Assembly (NCBI GenBank): GCA_026182355.1
Contig: JAPFBL010000378.1
Location: forward strand, 479,534 to 543,533
DNA from: Hermatobates lingyangjiaoensis
Taxonomy: Eukaryota > Arthropoda > Insecta > Hemiptera > Hermatobatidae
DNA: 64,000 nt
Reading direction: 5' to 3'
Part shown: in pieces, positions 21,574-32,975 of the stretch
Layout of the letters: every line of letters begins with the position of its first letter
Numbering within the stretch: position 1 is the first letter of the stretch
The notes under the pieces: model-generated
What the model saw: only the letters and a program-made list of their open reading frames with translations
Databases searched by the model: none
Told to the model about the DNA's origin: nothing
Program-made: the position numbers and the translations under genes

Positions 21574-22407
21574 CAGCGGTTCCCAACCTTTCAAATATAG
21601 CGACCCATTTTAGAACAAGCAATCAGGAAGCGACCCCAATCGTTAAAATATCTTTTATACATTTATTTTTTCTATAAGAAACTGGCATATATTGCAATTT
21701 ATTAGTGAAGTAACTGCATATTCCTTAAATATTTGATTAATATAGAATTTATTCATTAATTTCAAAGCTCCTACAAAACATTAATTAATTGCAAATCAAT
21801 TTCAAAGTATTCAAACAAACCAATTTCATACCGTTATGTAACTTTACTAAAGTATGTTTATGAACTGACCTTAATGAGACGGCTGGTATTGTAGCTTTTT
21901 AGCTAGCAATTCTATCCTGGGCTCCGTTGTCGATATGGCACACCTCAAGTCGTGTTCCACATCTAATTTATTTCGGTACTTGTTTTTAAGGATGAGTAGT
22001 TGGGAGAAGGCTGTTTCACATAAGTAAGTTGTTGGGAAGGGCAATAAATTCCTTATTGCGATTTCTGATATTACTGGGAATTTTTGGAAATTTTTTGCCA
22101 AATCATGCTTGTATATTTTTGCATAACTTTTTAAGTAGTGTTTTTTTTACGTCCAAACCACATAAGAAAAGAGAAAGAAGACTAAGGTCTTTCAAGTGAA
22201 ACGAAACATGTTCAATACATGTCTCGAACGTTATGTTCAGTGACTTAATGAACTGTTACATTTAGTTTCATAGTGTGAATTTATATAATTATCTTAATTT
22301 TATTTTATAATATTATTTATTTAACTGTCTTCTGTTTTTACCGTGTTTTATATAATATTCACGTTCGGGTCAAAATCAATTGGCGACCCACAGGTTGGGA
22401 ACCACTG
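21574..22407 (-). mobile_element. hAT transposon relic with C-terminal dimerisation domain
   Basis: Terminal repeats CAGCGGTTCCCAACCTT and its complement AGGTTGGGAACCACTG enclose 834 bases, flanked by 8-bp duplications CTTTAATG and CCTTAATG (7 of 8 match). The minus-strand frame 22101-21871 reads LLPFPTTYLCETAFSQLLIL, then KNKYRNKLDVEHDLRCAIST, the hAT dimerisation block common in ZBED5-type transposases. The catalytic part is deleted. It is inserted in a Helitron helicase relic. Confidence 0.88.
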
Positions 22408-22760
22408 CCTTAATGTTTCCACTGAAAGCAACATGTAAGTCGCCATATTGAAATACTGTTTTACATAAATGAACTAAATATTTCTGTACAGTCTCTCCTT
22501 GAGACTTATGAATAGTCATGTTAAATGCTAACGGAATTTTGGAAATTGAATCCTTAAAAAATAGAAATGTTGTCCTTTTCAGATAAAACAATTTTCAATC
22601 TTGGAATTAAAACTATTTCCACTTGTCACCGTGATGCGATAATATTACAAACAGTAACGCTATCATAAAGCTCCTCAGTTATTAAGTCTTATTCCATTCC
22701 ACATAAGCGCAGTGGATCAATGTTTATCATACATACACATGACAGGAGCTTCCTTTTTGA
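22408..22760 (-). pseudogene. Helitron helicase (Pif1-like) C-terminal relic
   Basis: The minus strand reads, with frameshifts, NIDPLRLCG, DLITEEL, VEIVLIPRLK, then intact LAFNMTIHKSQGETVQK and YGDLHVAFSGN. These are the final helicase motifs of Helitron Rep-helicases (GTRL...; LAFAMTINKSQGQT; GQLYVALSR). The frame is broken at FSGNIK by the hAT element at 21574-22407; continuing sequence is likely at 21573 and below ('VFFFLKINLN'). Confidence 0.8.
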
Positions 22761-23110
22761 GTTCTAGCTTATGTTTGAGGCAATCCAAACAACTCTAGTG
22801 AGTCAAAAAATTCTTGAAGGTAATGTGTGGGTTTTGTTCCTACACAAACACACACACGAGTTATACGGCAGATATTGTTTCATTTCTTCGGAAATTATTC
22901 AATGAACCAATGATTAATTTCACTGTTTGTCTCGTTAAATGTAAATAGAACTTATGTAGAATTTTCTGTGAAAAATATTTGTTCGAATAAAGAGTAAATG
23001 TATTCAATACACTAATCAACATTATGTGGACGGTTAAACATATCTTCAGGCAGTAATAATATCTTTATTTTCATTCGTTTCAACTCTGTCTTCACCAATA
23101 TTTATCAGAA
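22761..23110. other. Intronic DNA, no clear feature
   Basis: Possibly more of the decayed Helitron, but no frame or terminus could be supported. Confidence 0.35.
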
Positions 23111-23118
23111 ATCTAGAG

Positions 23119-23603
23119 CTGTGTTTCTTAAACTTTTTTACTTTAGGGCGCACCTATGAAACCAAACCTAAACTTTGGGGCGCATCATTGATTTTAATAT
23201 AGAAAATTTAGTCCTGAGATTTGATAACAGGAAAATGATTGGAAATTAAAATGTATAGTTTTTTTTAAGAAAAAGAAAGAAAGAGAGATAGAGACAGAGA
23301 GAGTGAGAGAGAGGGAGGGTTAGTAAAAATGATTTAAATCCCCGAGTAAAGGCAAAGAGGAAGTATTATCCATTGATGCTTAAAGATTAAAGAAATTTAC
23401 CTTCCAGTTCAAAATATGAAGTGGCCGAGACTTGACTCAGACTTGAAAACCACATACTTGGTGTTTTCTCAAATAAATTAAAATGATGCAAAAACTAAAA
23501 TATAACTCTATTATATAAAGTTAATCTTCTGTTATCTTGGGGCGCACCTGGCTACCTTCCAGGGCGCACCAATACGCCCGGGCGCACCGTTTGAGAAGCA
23601 CTG
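23119..23603. mobile_element. Nonautonomous hAT-like element
   Basis: Perfect 8-bp duplications ATCTAGAG (23111-23118 and 23604-23611) flank 485 bases with inverted ends 'gtgtttcttaaact' and 'gtttgagaagcactg' and repeated 'gggcgcac' words near both ends. No coding capacity. The 8-bp duplication length and end sequence fit hAT. Confidence 0.8.
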
Positions 23604-23611
23604 ATCTAGAG

Positions 23612-24175
23612 TATTCCTCATCTTTTTCTTGAACTCTCATATTACGAGTTAAATGTAATTTAGTAAATTTGCACCTGAAGTAAGACTGATTCAAGCATTA
23701 TAGATATCAGCATCAGTTCCTCTCTTGACAACTGGATGAAGTTGTCAATTCCTGATAGGCTACAGCCAATGCAATTAGTCATGAACTCCTTTATTTAGAG
23801 AGAATTAGTTTTATTTAGAACTTTCCTGTACACTCCGATGCATCGGTAGTCTTACTCTATATTTTTTATTGAAATAGATATATCAATAGAAGACAATATA
23901 GGCATCATGACAAACTGTTTTTTGATTACGGACATAATTGTGTGCTGGTAATATTTTACTTATATTAATATGATAATTTCTAAAACTTCTGTTGACCATA
24001 ATAAATATCATTTCTTGATATATTAAATAATTATTTCATATTCTCGTCGATTATCCATTAAAAATTTTCTTTTTTTAAATGTATTATAATTAAGGTTTTA
24101 TAATTTAAGTCGAAAAACTACTATTTAATCTTTGGACGTCATTTATATCAGGATTCGGGGGCTTATTTTTATAAA
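23612..24175. other. AT-rich intronic DNA, no clear feature
   Basis: I see no exon, terminal repeats or RNA gene here. Confidence 0.4.
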
Positions 24176-24176
24176 A

Positions 24177-24320
24177 GGCCCCGTGGCAGATTCGGTAGCG
24201 CGCCCTCTTGACCTCCAATGCCCAATGGCATTGGTTCGATTCCCACAGAAATCCCCAATCTTTTATTCAGTTTTTAGAGCGTGTGCCAAATTTAAACGCG
24301 AACATCAGAGTTTTTATATG
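24177..24320 (+). repeat. tRNA-derived SINE fragment
   Basis: 'ggccccgtggcagattcggt' resembles an A-box region, and 'ttggttcgattccc' 55 bases later is a B box, so the head is tRNA-like; the body is short. A second SINE-like head, 'agccccagtggcttgcgtac', follows at 24375, and related inverted pieces lie at 25310-25480. Confidence 0.6.
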
Positions 24321-24449
24321 GCTTTGTTGTAGTTGTATTACATAATATCAAATCGTATTAGGTGCTCAAGGTAGCCCCAGTGGCTTGCGTACTCGCCTCG
24401 ACTTTCTACAATATAATTTAATAATATTTCTCATTACGGGTTCAGGGTA

Positions 24450-24955
24450 GCCTATAATATATAATAAACATTGGAGGTTAAAAATGAATAATTTTAGAAA
24501 CAAACTTGAACACAACTGTCAGATGAAATACGAATGTTCTAAGGTAATATTATAAAGACACATTCCTTTCATTAATGTTATTTTATGTTAGGTAAATACA
24601 ATGAATATTTAAATTTATAAGGTTTGTTTGTTTTCAATATATGTGCTTTCAATATTGTGTATATAACTTGAATTGATGTTTTATTTATTTATGTATAAAA
24701 TAAATGATTTATTTTTTACTATTAAATGATTTTTATTTTACTAAATATACTAACTGTGTATATATCTTGAATCATGTGAAGAATACTATATCAATAGCTT
24801 GGGCCTTATAAGAATCTGTTTCCATGCCTTAATAACAAGAAACAATAATTAAAATTATCCCTGTTGTAGTGGATCGATATATTATATATCAGTTTATATC
24901 GATTTAAGATATCGATATTCTTGTATTCGATCTGTCAGTTGTTTACAGTCTTTTA
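24450..24955. other. AT-rich intronic DNA, no clear feature
   Basis: Low-complexity T-rich and A-rich DNA without a supported feature. Confidence 0.4.
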
Positions 24956-26681
24956 CTAGCAAACGTACCCGTCTTTGACGGAATCAAAAATGCTATTATA
25001 CTTGGTATTCCAAAATATCAATTATATTATTATACTAATACTACAATTAGAAGTTATAGAATAGTAGAAAATACCATTATTAGTACAGTGCTAAACAAAT
25101 GCCTCTGTATACAAGGATTAGATTTTAAGTTAGACATACATAAATCTACAATCAATGTTTCAGATTTATATGTCTTATGGTGGCAATATTTTGTGGACAA
25201 ACCGACAGACAGAAATTATTCTAAGGGTACATGTGGCTACTCTGAAGTATAAAACGTAAAGAAAACTTGAAATGAGTTAGTTCTAATTAACGTGCTCACA
25301 GTCAAAAGCTAGCACGCAAGCCACTGGGCTACTCTGGTTCCATACCTTACTTTATTACCAGTGTTTATATTACGCAAATATTAAATTAAAAAAAAATATT
25401 TTTGTTGTATTTATTTATAATACATTTGCACTACTGTCATCGGCGAGCAAGCAAGCTACTGGCTACCCTAGCTAGATCTCTTTACTTTATTACCAATTTT
25501 TATATTATCCACATTTTAAATTCTTGAGCACATTTACTTGAGCAAGTAAACTACATTTGACCATGTGAGAAAAACTTGGTTTCGCTACCTTGTATTCCTG
25601 CGTTAGATGAAGTCTCCCTTTGCGACTTAGTTAACGTCATTGCGAAATAGACTCTGACCGGACTTTGCAATCATTTCAACGTAAACAGACAGTGGCTCGG
25701 AATCAATGGTATGTGTGGTATACACACAGACTCCCCAATACCACATCCAGTCATTATGTCCGCCTCTATGGCATATCTGTGTAGAGCACGAACTCAGAGT
25801 CGTGTCCCGTTGCACAGTTTTGGGGCACACATGTTTCGTAACATGAAATTTGTTACTGCTACTAAATTTCAGCATGATTGATTCTCCTACTTTAAGTTTT
25901 TACTCATGAGCAGGCAGTCCAGGAAAAATAAATTCAGAGTCAAGAAATTCAATTAGATAATGAACTGCTTCTTCATCACTAATCCAATCTCTTTACTGAC
26001 TTGTAAGGTCTTTCCTCGGTATGATATAGCGTAAGAACTTGTTCTGTCCGTATTAAGAGTTGAGAATTGCCCGTTTACAAAACTATTTATTCGTAATAGA
26101 TAGTACATCCTCAACTCTGGGAAACACTTTTTCAAAGATGTCAAATACGCAATATATTCATATGCTCCAATGAAATTAAAATCAACTAACAATACCTACT
26201 TGCTTCACCTGTGTATTTTCAAAACAAACTTGTCTGTGAAGTTAGGAAAATACGCTTAAAAAGCCCTATAACTTCGTTTCTGTACTTAATTATGAATCTA
26301 TTTAGAGCCCATATTTTAAGTTAGGCATACACATCCAGTGTCAAAGTTTCAGTTCGCCATGTCTTATAGTGGTTGAGTTTACTTGTGACAAACGTTTTTT
26401 GCTTTAAACGTCCATAACTTCACTTCTAGGTTGAATTTCCAGATAATTGAGAGCCTATATTTTAAGTTAGACCTACCCAAATCTACTGTAATAGTTTCAG
26501 CTTTAGATGTCTTATGGTAGCTGAGTTTACTTGTGACAAAGTTTTGCGGACAAACAGACAAACCGACAGAAATTTTTCTAAGGGTGGATTCGGTTTCTCC
26601 AATGTATGAAACGTAAAGAAAACTTGAATTGAGTCAGTTCTAAGCAATGTACAGACAAAATCATTATTTTATTTATATAGA
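24956..26681 (-). mobile_element. Helitron copy B, composite
   Basis: On the minus strand it starts TCTATATAAATAAAAT after an A (26682) and ends CTAG (24956) before a T, with the CCGTC/GACGG hairpin. It is longer than its sisters because 25150-25545 contains a second, inner 5' segment of the same Helitron and two SINE-like pieces. The outer copy's own 3' part may thus have been replaced by a smaller Helitron. The frame FNFIGAYEYIAYLTSLKKCF (26180-26120) is helicase-linked and shared with copies A, C and D. Confidence 0.82.
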
Positions 26682-26717
26682 TTTACGTTGAACTGTCATT
26701 CTTGTACTTGTTCTAAA

Positions 26718-28098
26718 TCTATATAAATAAAATAATGATTTTGTCTGTACATTGCTTAGAACTGACTCATTTCAAGTTTTCTTTACGTTTCATACATTGG
26801 AGAAACCGAATCAACCCTTACAAAAATTTCTGTCGGTTTGTCTGTTTGTCCGCAAAACTTTGTCACAAGTAAACTCAGCTACCATAAGACATATAAAGCT
26901 GAAACTTTTACAGTAGATTTGAGTAGGTCTAACTTAAAATCTAGGCTCTGAATTTATTGGAAATTCAACGTAGAAGTGAAGTTATGGACGTTTAAAGCAA
27001 AAACGTTTGTCACAAGTAAACTCAGCACCATAAGACATGGTGAGCTGAAACTTTGACACTGGATTTGTGTATGCCTAACTTAAAATATGGGCTCTAAATA
27101 GATTCATAATTCAGTACAGAAGCGAAGTTATAGGGATTTAATCTGTATATTCCTAACTTCACAGACAAGTTAGTTTTGAAAATACACAGGTGTGGCAAGT
27201 AGGTATTGTTAGTTGATTTTAATTTCATTGGAGCTTATGAATATATTGCGTATTTGACATCTTTGAAAAAGTGTTTTCCAGAGTTGAGGATGTACTATCT
27301 ATTACGAATAAATAGTTTTGTAAACGAGCAATTCTCAACTCTTAATATGAACAGGCAGGAAACATCAACAAACTAGTTCTTACGCTATATCATACCGAGG
27401 AAAGAACTTACAAGTCAGTAAAGAGATTGGATTAGTGATGAAGAAGCAGGTTATTATCTAACTGAATTTCTTGACTCTGAATTTATTTCTCCTAGACTGC
27501 CTGCTCATGAGTAAAAACATAAAGTAGGAGCACCAATCATGTTGCAATTTAGTAGTAGTAACAAATTTCATGTTACGAAACATGAGTGCCCCAAAACTGT
27601 GCAACGGGACACGACTCTGAGTTCGTGCTCTACACAGATAACAATGCCATAGAGGCGGACATAATGACTGGATGTGGTATTGGGGAGTCTGTTTGTATAC
27701 CACACATACCATTGATTCCGAGCCACTGTCTGTTTCCATTGAAATGATTGCAATGTCCTGTCAGAGTCTATTTCGCAATGACGTTAACTAAGTCGCAAAG
27801 GGAGACTTTATCTAACGCAGGAATTCAAGTTAGCGAGGCCAAGTTTTTCTCACATATTCAACTATAGTTTACTTGCTCAAGAGTCAGAGGTTCCAACTGA
27901 TTGTTCTTCCATGAACCTGAAGGACAGACAGCTAATGTGGTGTATACAGAGGCATTTGTTTAACACTGTACTAATAATAGTATTTTCTACTATTCTATAA
28001 TTTCTAATTATAGTATTAGTATAATACTATGATTGGTATTTTGGAATACCAAGTATAATAGAATTTTTGATTCCGTCAAAGACGGGTACGTTTACTAG
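26718..28098 (+). mobile_element. Helitron copy C
   Basis: 1381 bases, starting TCTATATAAATAAAAT after an A and ending CTAG before a T, with the 3' hairpin at 28074-28086. It lies head to head with copy B, only 36 bases apart. Helicase block EFLDSEFISPRLPAHE is at about 27463-27515; two stops follow. Confidence 0.88.
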
Positions 28099-28099
28099 T

Positions 28100-28370
28100 A
28101 AATAATATATAACGACTTAACGTGAACTAATTTCTGAGTTATTTGTAGTTCTCCAAACTCTACACTGTCAATCATGTTCAGTTAATTTATTTCAATTACT
28201 ATTGCTATAATTTCTGAGTGACAAAGGGTCACGGGTAGTCCAGTTATTACATAATAGCTAACTCGTTTTATAACCTTCAAGTAAAGATATGTACATGATT
28301 ACAACCTATTTATAGGAAAAAAAAAGATGGAAAAAATACATCCCTTTTTTTGGGATCCTCAACCCGTAAC
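28100..28370. other. Intronic DNA, no clear feature
   Basis: Short AT-rich stretch between Helitron C and a (TA)n tract at 28375-28417; nothing supported. Confidence 0.4.
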
Positions 28371-28372
28371 CA

Positions 28373-28421
<49 letters not shown>

Positions 28422-28489
28422 ACAAAGTCTGTCTATCTGTCCGCTATAGAAATAAAACTGGAAATATTTAGATGCAAAGAAACATATAG

Positions 28490-28815
28490 ATGTAGGTTAG
28501 GTTGCAGTGGCAGTCCCACAAGGGAACACACGTAGGCTGAGCATTGGCCCTTTGTGACACCACACAAAGAAGATTGATTCTACAGTGGGAGTCCTAAATT
28601 TTACTTAACTCGAGTGTATTTAGAGTAGGGGATCTTTAACGAGTACCTGACATCGTACAGGCTTGGGACCGACGGTTTAACGTACTTCTCCGAGGGACGA
28701 CGCGCTCAGATTTATTCACCTCCCGCATGAATAAATCGAGGGCCAGGTGAGGATCGAACCCCGGTCCTATCAGTTCAGGGGCGAGCACGTAACCACTTAG
28801 CTAGCCTGGCCCCTA
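28490..28815 (-). repeat. tRNA-derived SINE, near full length
   Basis: The minus strand starts 'ggggccaggctagctaagtg', with a B box GGGGTTCGATCC about 50 bases on, then a central block read on the plus strand as 'gatctttaacgagtacctga' and 'gggaccgacggtttaacgt'. The central block recurs at 32800-32930 and in part at 44870-45035, and the tRNA-like head recurs at 54885-54990. Confidence 0.7.
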
Positions 28816-29014
28816 AAGATATAGATGTTTTATAACTTTTTTCAGGAAAAAAAAAAGGCTCTAGTACCCATAACTAAAACACCAATGCATAATCGTGCAG
28901 ATAGTTCTTTATAGATTTTATTGTTAACATAAAACTTTATTGATATTTGCCAACAAGAATATTACATTAATATTTGTATATAGAATTTGAAAATGTTTAT
29001 ATTTCTTCTTTCAG

Positions 29015-29138
29015 GAAATCTTTCATGTTTGGGGTAATTCTCAAAACAGATGATCTGGCTTTTACAGTACCGACAAATGATGGCAAACGCTTTATCGCCA
29101 ACTACATGGGCAAGTCGGATTTCTTCGTTTACGTATGA
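29015..29138 (+). CDS. ESCO1/ESCO2-like: ESCO-type acetyltransferase, last exon with stop codon
   Basis: The exon starts after TTCTTCTTTCAG and completes the Arg codon split with the exon ending at 12909. It encodes KSFMFGVILKTDDLAFTVP, then NDGKRFIANYMG and a C-terminal FFVYV followed by TGA. This is the typical ESCO ending (FMFG..L.TDE.AF..PT.DG..FA..Y...P.FLVY). The Asp of the TDD motif, at the position of a catalytic Asp in the family, is kept. The usual SDPTPDG segment is changed to TVPTNDG, losing one Asp. The intron before it is 16.1 kb and holds three Helitron copies, a PLE foldback and several DNA transposons. Confidence 0.9.
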
Positions 29139-29185
29139 TCCTTCTTTAGGTATTTCAGTGATATATATTTATTGTTCGATATATA

Positions 29186-29400
29186 TATATATATGATGTT
29201 ATTTTTTGAGGGTTGAGGTCCAATGATTTTAAACTAGTCCTTTTGCCGACGTTTCGACATATATTTATGTCATCTTCAGTGCTTGGAAATCTGTTTATGT
29301 TGCAGCTTACCTATTTACTACTGTTACATGATGGCAAAAGCATTAGTTTAAAATCATTGGACCTCAACCCTCAAAAAATTACATCATATAAATATTGGGT
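29186..29400. repeat. Foldback element with one hammerhead-like core
   Basis: Inverted ends 'ttttttgagggttgaggtcc' and its complement. The minus-strand core at 29245-29280 has CTGAAGA, T, GACATA/TATGTC and GAAACGTC, but an A-G mismatch at the first helix I pair. It lies 50 bases past the ESCO stop codon and may be part of the 3' UTR. Confidence 0.6.
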
Positions 29401-29429
29401 CAAGAACACAAATCATGATGAATATATAT

Positions 29430-29629
29430 ATATATATATATATTCCACTCAGAATTCGAAAAAACGATCCAAACTGAACGCAAACAGCTCAAAAACGAAG
29501 AAAAGCAACATACAGAGAAAGAGACACACTTACAAACTCAAATTTTCTCCTGAAGACGGATCATCCGAAAATTTGAGTTCGTAAGTGCGTCTCTTTCTCT
29601 GTGTGTTATTGCGTTTCTTCGTTTTTGAG

Positions 29630-29640
<11 letters not shown>
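29430..29640. repeat. PLE-terminus mini foldback (family 2-like)
   Basis: Inverted arms with the complement of the terminal box ('aaaacgatccaaactgaacg') at the left and 'acttacaaactcaaattttc' meeting 'gaaaatttgagttcgtaagt' at the centre. Both (TA)n borders are present. Its sister at 60770-60990 is longer. Confidence 0.65.
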
Positions 29641-29674
<34 letters not shown>

Positions 29675-29678
<4 letters not shown>

Positions 29679-29962
29679 GAGTTCGAGATTAACAAAGAGC
29701 ACACACAAAGTAGGGAAACACACTTACAGACTCAAATTTTCGGGTAATCCGTCTTCAGGAGAAAAGAGAATGGGAGACCAAGCACGTTGTAGGCGCAACG
29801 GCAAGTAACCCACGTTGCACCTACAACGTGCTTGGTCTCCCATTCTCTTTTCTCCTGAAGACGGATTACCCGAAAATTTGAGTCTGTAAGTGTGTTTCCC
29901 TACTTTGTGTGTTGCTCTTTGTTAATCTCGAACTCGTATTGTGTCCAGTTTGGATCGTATTT
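29675..29962. repeat. Family-2 PLE-terminus foldback
   Basis: Near-perfect arms with cores near 29732-29762 (minus) and 29852-29882 (plus), GTAAGT, and box GTCCAGTTTGGATCGT at 29943, bounded by (TA)n on both sides. Confidence 0.75.
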
Positions 29963-29976
29963 CGTTTTATCAGTGA

Positions 29977-30014
<38 letters not shown>

Positions 30015-30019
<5 letters not shown>

Positions 30020-30275
30020 GATTTCACATAAACACGTGAAATAACAATCAATGATCAAACCACAATATGAAATGGGAAAACAAGACTTAAGATCTTTCAA
30101 CCGTAATAAACGGTCTTCGTCAGAGTCAAAAACCCAACTGACTCTCAGCCAACAACTCAGTTGGGTTTTTGACTCTGACGAAGACCGCTTGTTATGGTTG
30201 AAAGATATTGGTCTTGTTTTCCCATTTCATATTTTGGTTTGACCATTGATTGTTATTTCACGTGCTTATGTGAAA
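30015..30275. repeat. Family-1 PLE-terminus foldback
   Basis: Two inverted arms meeting near 30150. A shorter family-9 hairpin follows at 30290-30446, ending in the box GTCCTGCCGGACCGT (30427) and (TA)n. Confidence 0.75.
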
Positions 30276-30455
30276 TCTATATATAAATATATAACGGGAC
30301 ACATAGACTGAAACAAAACAAAGACTCACTTTTCAATATTTCGACCGTAATGGCGGTCGAAATATTGAAAAGTGAGTCTTTGTTATGTTTCAGTCTATGT
30401 GTCACAGTTTATTTTAAGTGTTATCTGTCCTGCCGGACCGTTTTTCGTTTATCAT

Positions 30456-30508
<53 letters not shown>

Positions 30509-30741
30509 TAGTTTTGAGATGATTCCTAATTTTTTTTTCGATTCCTTAGCTGCTTAAGTTCTACCTGTACGTGCTGAGGAAATCAATTATCTTAAATAAT
30601 TTTTTGTGTATATCTTATTCATTGTATAACAAGTGACAGGAAAATCATAAATGAAACTAGATACAGTTAAACAATACTTTAGAAAATTATTATGAAAATC
30701 AATCTGAAGAAATTTTCTTTACAAACAGGAAAAATAATGTT

Positions 30742-31292
30742 ACCATCTTTTTCCGAAAATAAGAAACTGTCTTACTTTATTTTCAGGTCAAAATCCGTGC
30801 TAGGGCTTATTCTCGGGGGAGGCCTTCAAGTACATTAAGTAGATTTACATATTTTTGTTTAATATTTATTTTTATACAGACATTTTTAAATTTATTCGAT
30901 TATAGTCAGTCGTCTTCTGGAACATCGTCATAAATTATCAAAATTTTCCAAAATTTGTCAAAGTTCTGATTTTCCTCCAAATCTATTTCCTGTAGAATCA
31001 TTGGTCTGAATCTCTCATGTCTTGCAATATAGCTGTGGTTAAATTAATACTTCTTGTCTAAGTAGCCTCCCTGAAACGAACTTTAGAAATAAACAAGGAA
31101 TTTCTTGGAATATTTTTTTTCAAAGAATTCTCTGAAATATTACGACAGCTAGAGATACCTACTACATTCAACAGTAATTCTTTAACCAATTATATTTTTC
31201 ACATTATCTTAATATGGCCTATTTTAAGGGGAGGGCTTATAGTCCAAAAGTCCCGAAAATCACGCTATGACTTATTTTCGGAAAAAGACAGT
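30742..31292. mobile_element. Nonautonomous DNA transposon with 22-bp inverted ends
   Basis: Left end ACCATCTTTTTCCGAAAATA and right-end complement ACTGTCTTTTTCCGAAAATA enclose 551 bases. 'gggcttattctcgggggagg' and its complement-like 'gggagggcttatag' occur inside each end. No coding frame and no certain target duplication, so the superfamily is left open. Confidence 0.6.
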
Positions 31293-31985
31293 AGAATAAC
31301 CATAATAAAAATATTTTTACTATATTATATTAGTTTCATATGCTGGGTTAATACTCACACCATTGACTAATTATACATTTTCATTAATATTCAAGGTATA
31401 GTGCAATTTATTTAAAAACATTTTTCACTTAAAAGATAAAAAAAAAGGTTTGGTTTTAATGAAATGTTTTTAATGCTATTAAAAAAAAAACTACACGCCA
31501 ATTTTCCCTTGAACTTTTGTAAATGAACTGAATATAAAAAAATTTCTATCCTGTTAATACCCTAATCTAATTAATTAGTATTTATCTAATTAATAGAGGA
31601 TGCCCAGTAAAGTAAACATTTCAATAATAGTAAATTATGCAACTAGTAACTACCATCTATGTTTAAATAACTTTCCTTCAACTGTAGTTAAAATTAATTT
31701 TTTTATCTTTGAATTAAATAAAAAAAAAACTTCTTGGACATCGTATTAAATATGTATATAAAAAGTTCTAGGTTGTTTTTATTAACAATGTTTTACAGTA
31801 TTAATCTCCCTTCTATTATTATAACAGCTGAAATAACTTTTAAAAATTTCAAGAGAATCTTAATGAAAGAATCGGAAATCTAAGGAGTTTATTTTAACGA
31901 TAAATATACGATAAATCCTACAAAAAAAATCACGATTCTTACGATTAATGATTCACATTAATCGTCCCAATACTATATACTTCTA
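31293..31985. other. AT-rich DNA, no clear feature
   Basis: Intergenic A/T-rich DNA with homopolymer runs; no frame or repeat boundary supported. Confidence 0.4.
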
Positions 31986-31989
31986 ATTA

Positions 31990-32330
31990 TACTATTTTTC
32001 TTTTTAATCGATGTTTGGTCTAGCGTGAAAACAGTAAAACACATTTTGGCCAAACGTTTCATCTATATTTGTAGACATCTTCAGGGCTATAAAAATACAA
32101 AATAAATTATAGTAACATGAAGAAAAAAATGTTTATAAGTGACATTATTTAAATGAATGTACATTAATATAAATAAAGTAACTAATATAATATATATATT
32201 TTTCCTATTCCTGTAATTAATTTTTGTTTTGTTGTAATCCTGAAGATGTCTACTGTTATAGTCGAAACGTTGACTTAAAGGTGTTTTACTGTTTCATTAA
32301 ATATCGATAAAGAAAAATATTGCTGAATAA
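31990..32330. repeat. Family-12 PLE-terminus foldback, old copy
   Basis: Inverted arms with 'aaacgtttcatctatatttg' (left) and 'gtctactgttatagtcgaaacgttgac' split over the right arm; both cores have drifted. A related but distinct foldback lies at 33270-33625 ('gacaacgtttcgtctttatt'). Confidence 0.6.
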
Positions 32331-32734
32331 GTAAGAAAACATTTCTTATATGTAAAAATATATTCTAATATTGTAAAATTAATTTTTTTTTTTTTATGTT
32401 CACGTGTCATTTGATAACAGGTTCACAATTTCAAAAAATTATATAGTTATATGTTACTATCAAAATCTTGTAAACTTGTAACAGTTGTTTTTAAGATATT
32501 TTTATTTTTTAGTTTTAAAAGAGACGATGTTTTACTCTAATTTTATTTCTAAGGTAATAATGTAAATTTTTTTTTAAATAAAGATTGTTTTTTTTTTCAT
32601 TTTTATTATTATTACTACCTGAGTTAGAAAACTTCGTTCATCTTGTTTTCCAACGCCCACACTATAAGGCTTTCCACCTTTTAGTGCTGTATTAGAGGAG
32701 GAAATTGGTGGCTCATTTATTAGTTGGCACCCTT

Positions 32735-32975
32735 TTTTTTTTGTAATGGGGTGAGCAACAAATCCCTGTTGATTCTACATTAGGGAGTAGTAAATTTTGC
32801 CTAAATCCAAGTGTATTTAAGAGTAGGGATCTTTAACGAGTACCTAACATCGTATAGGATCGGGACCGACGGTTTAATGTCTTTTTCGGAGGGATAATGG
32901 ACTTAGATTTATTCACCTCCCACCTCCCAAAGCCAGGTGACGATCGAAAACCAGACCTACCGGTTGAGTACGTCA
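32735..32975 (-). repeat. SINE fragment, central block
   Basis: Diverged copy of the element at 28490-28815: shares 'gatctttaacgagtaccta', 'gggaccgacggtttaatgt' and 'agatttattcacctccc'. The tRNA-like head is decayed. Confidence 0.6.

Noticed and set aside
24177..24320. A functional tRNA gene
   Set aside because: A and B boxes are present but no clean cloverleaf or acceptor stem can be folded; more likely a SINE head.
27458..27753. Minus-strand frames inside Helitron C (also 19036-19365, 25627-25875 and 37656-37886)
   Set aside because: They are antisense to, or out of frame with, the helicase scrap and recur only because the Helitron recurs.
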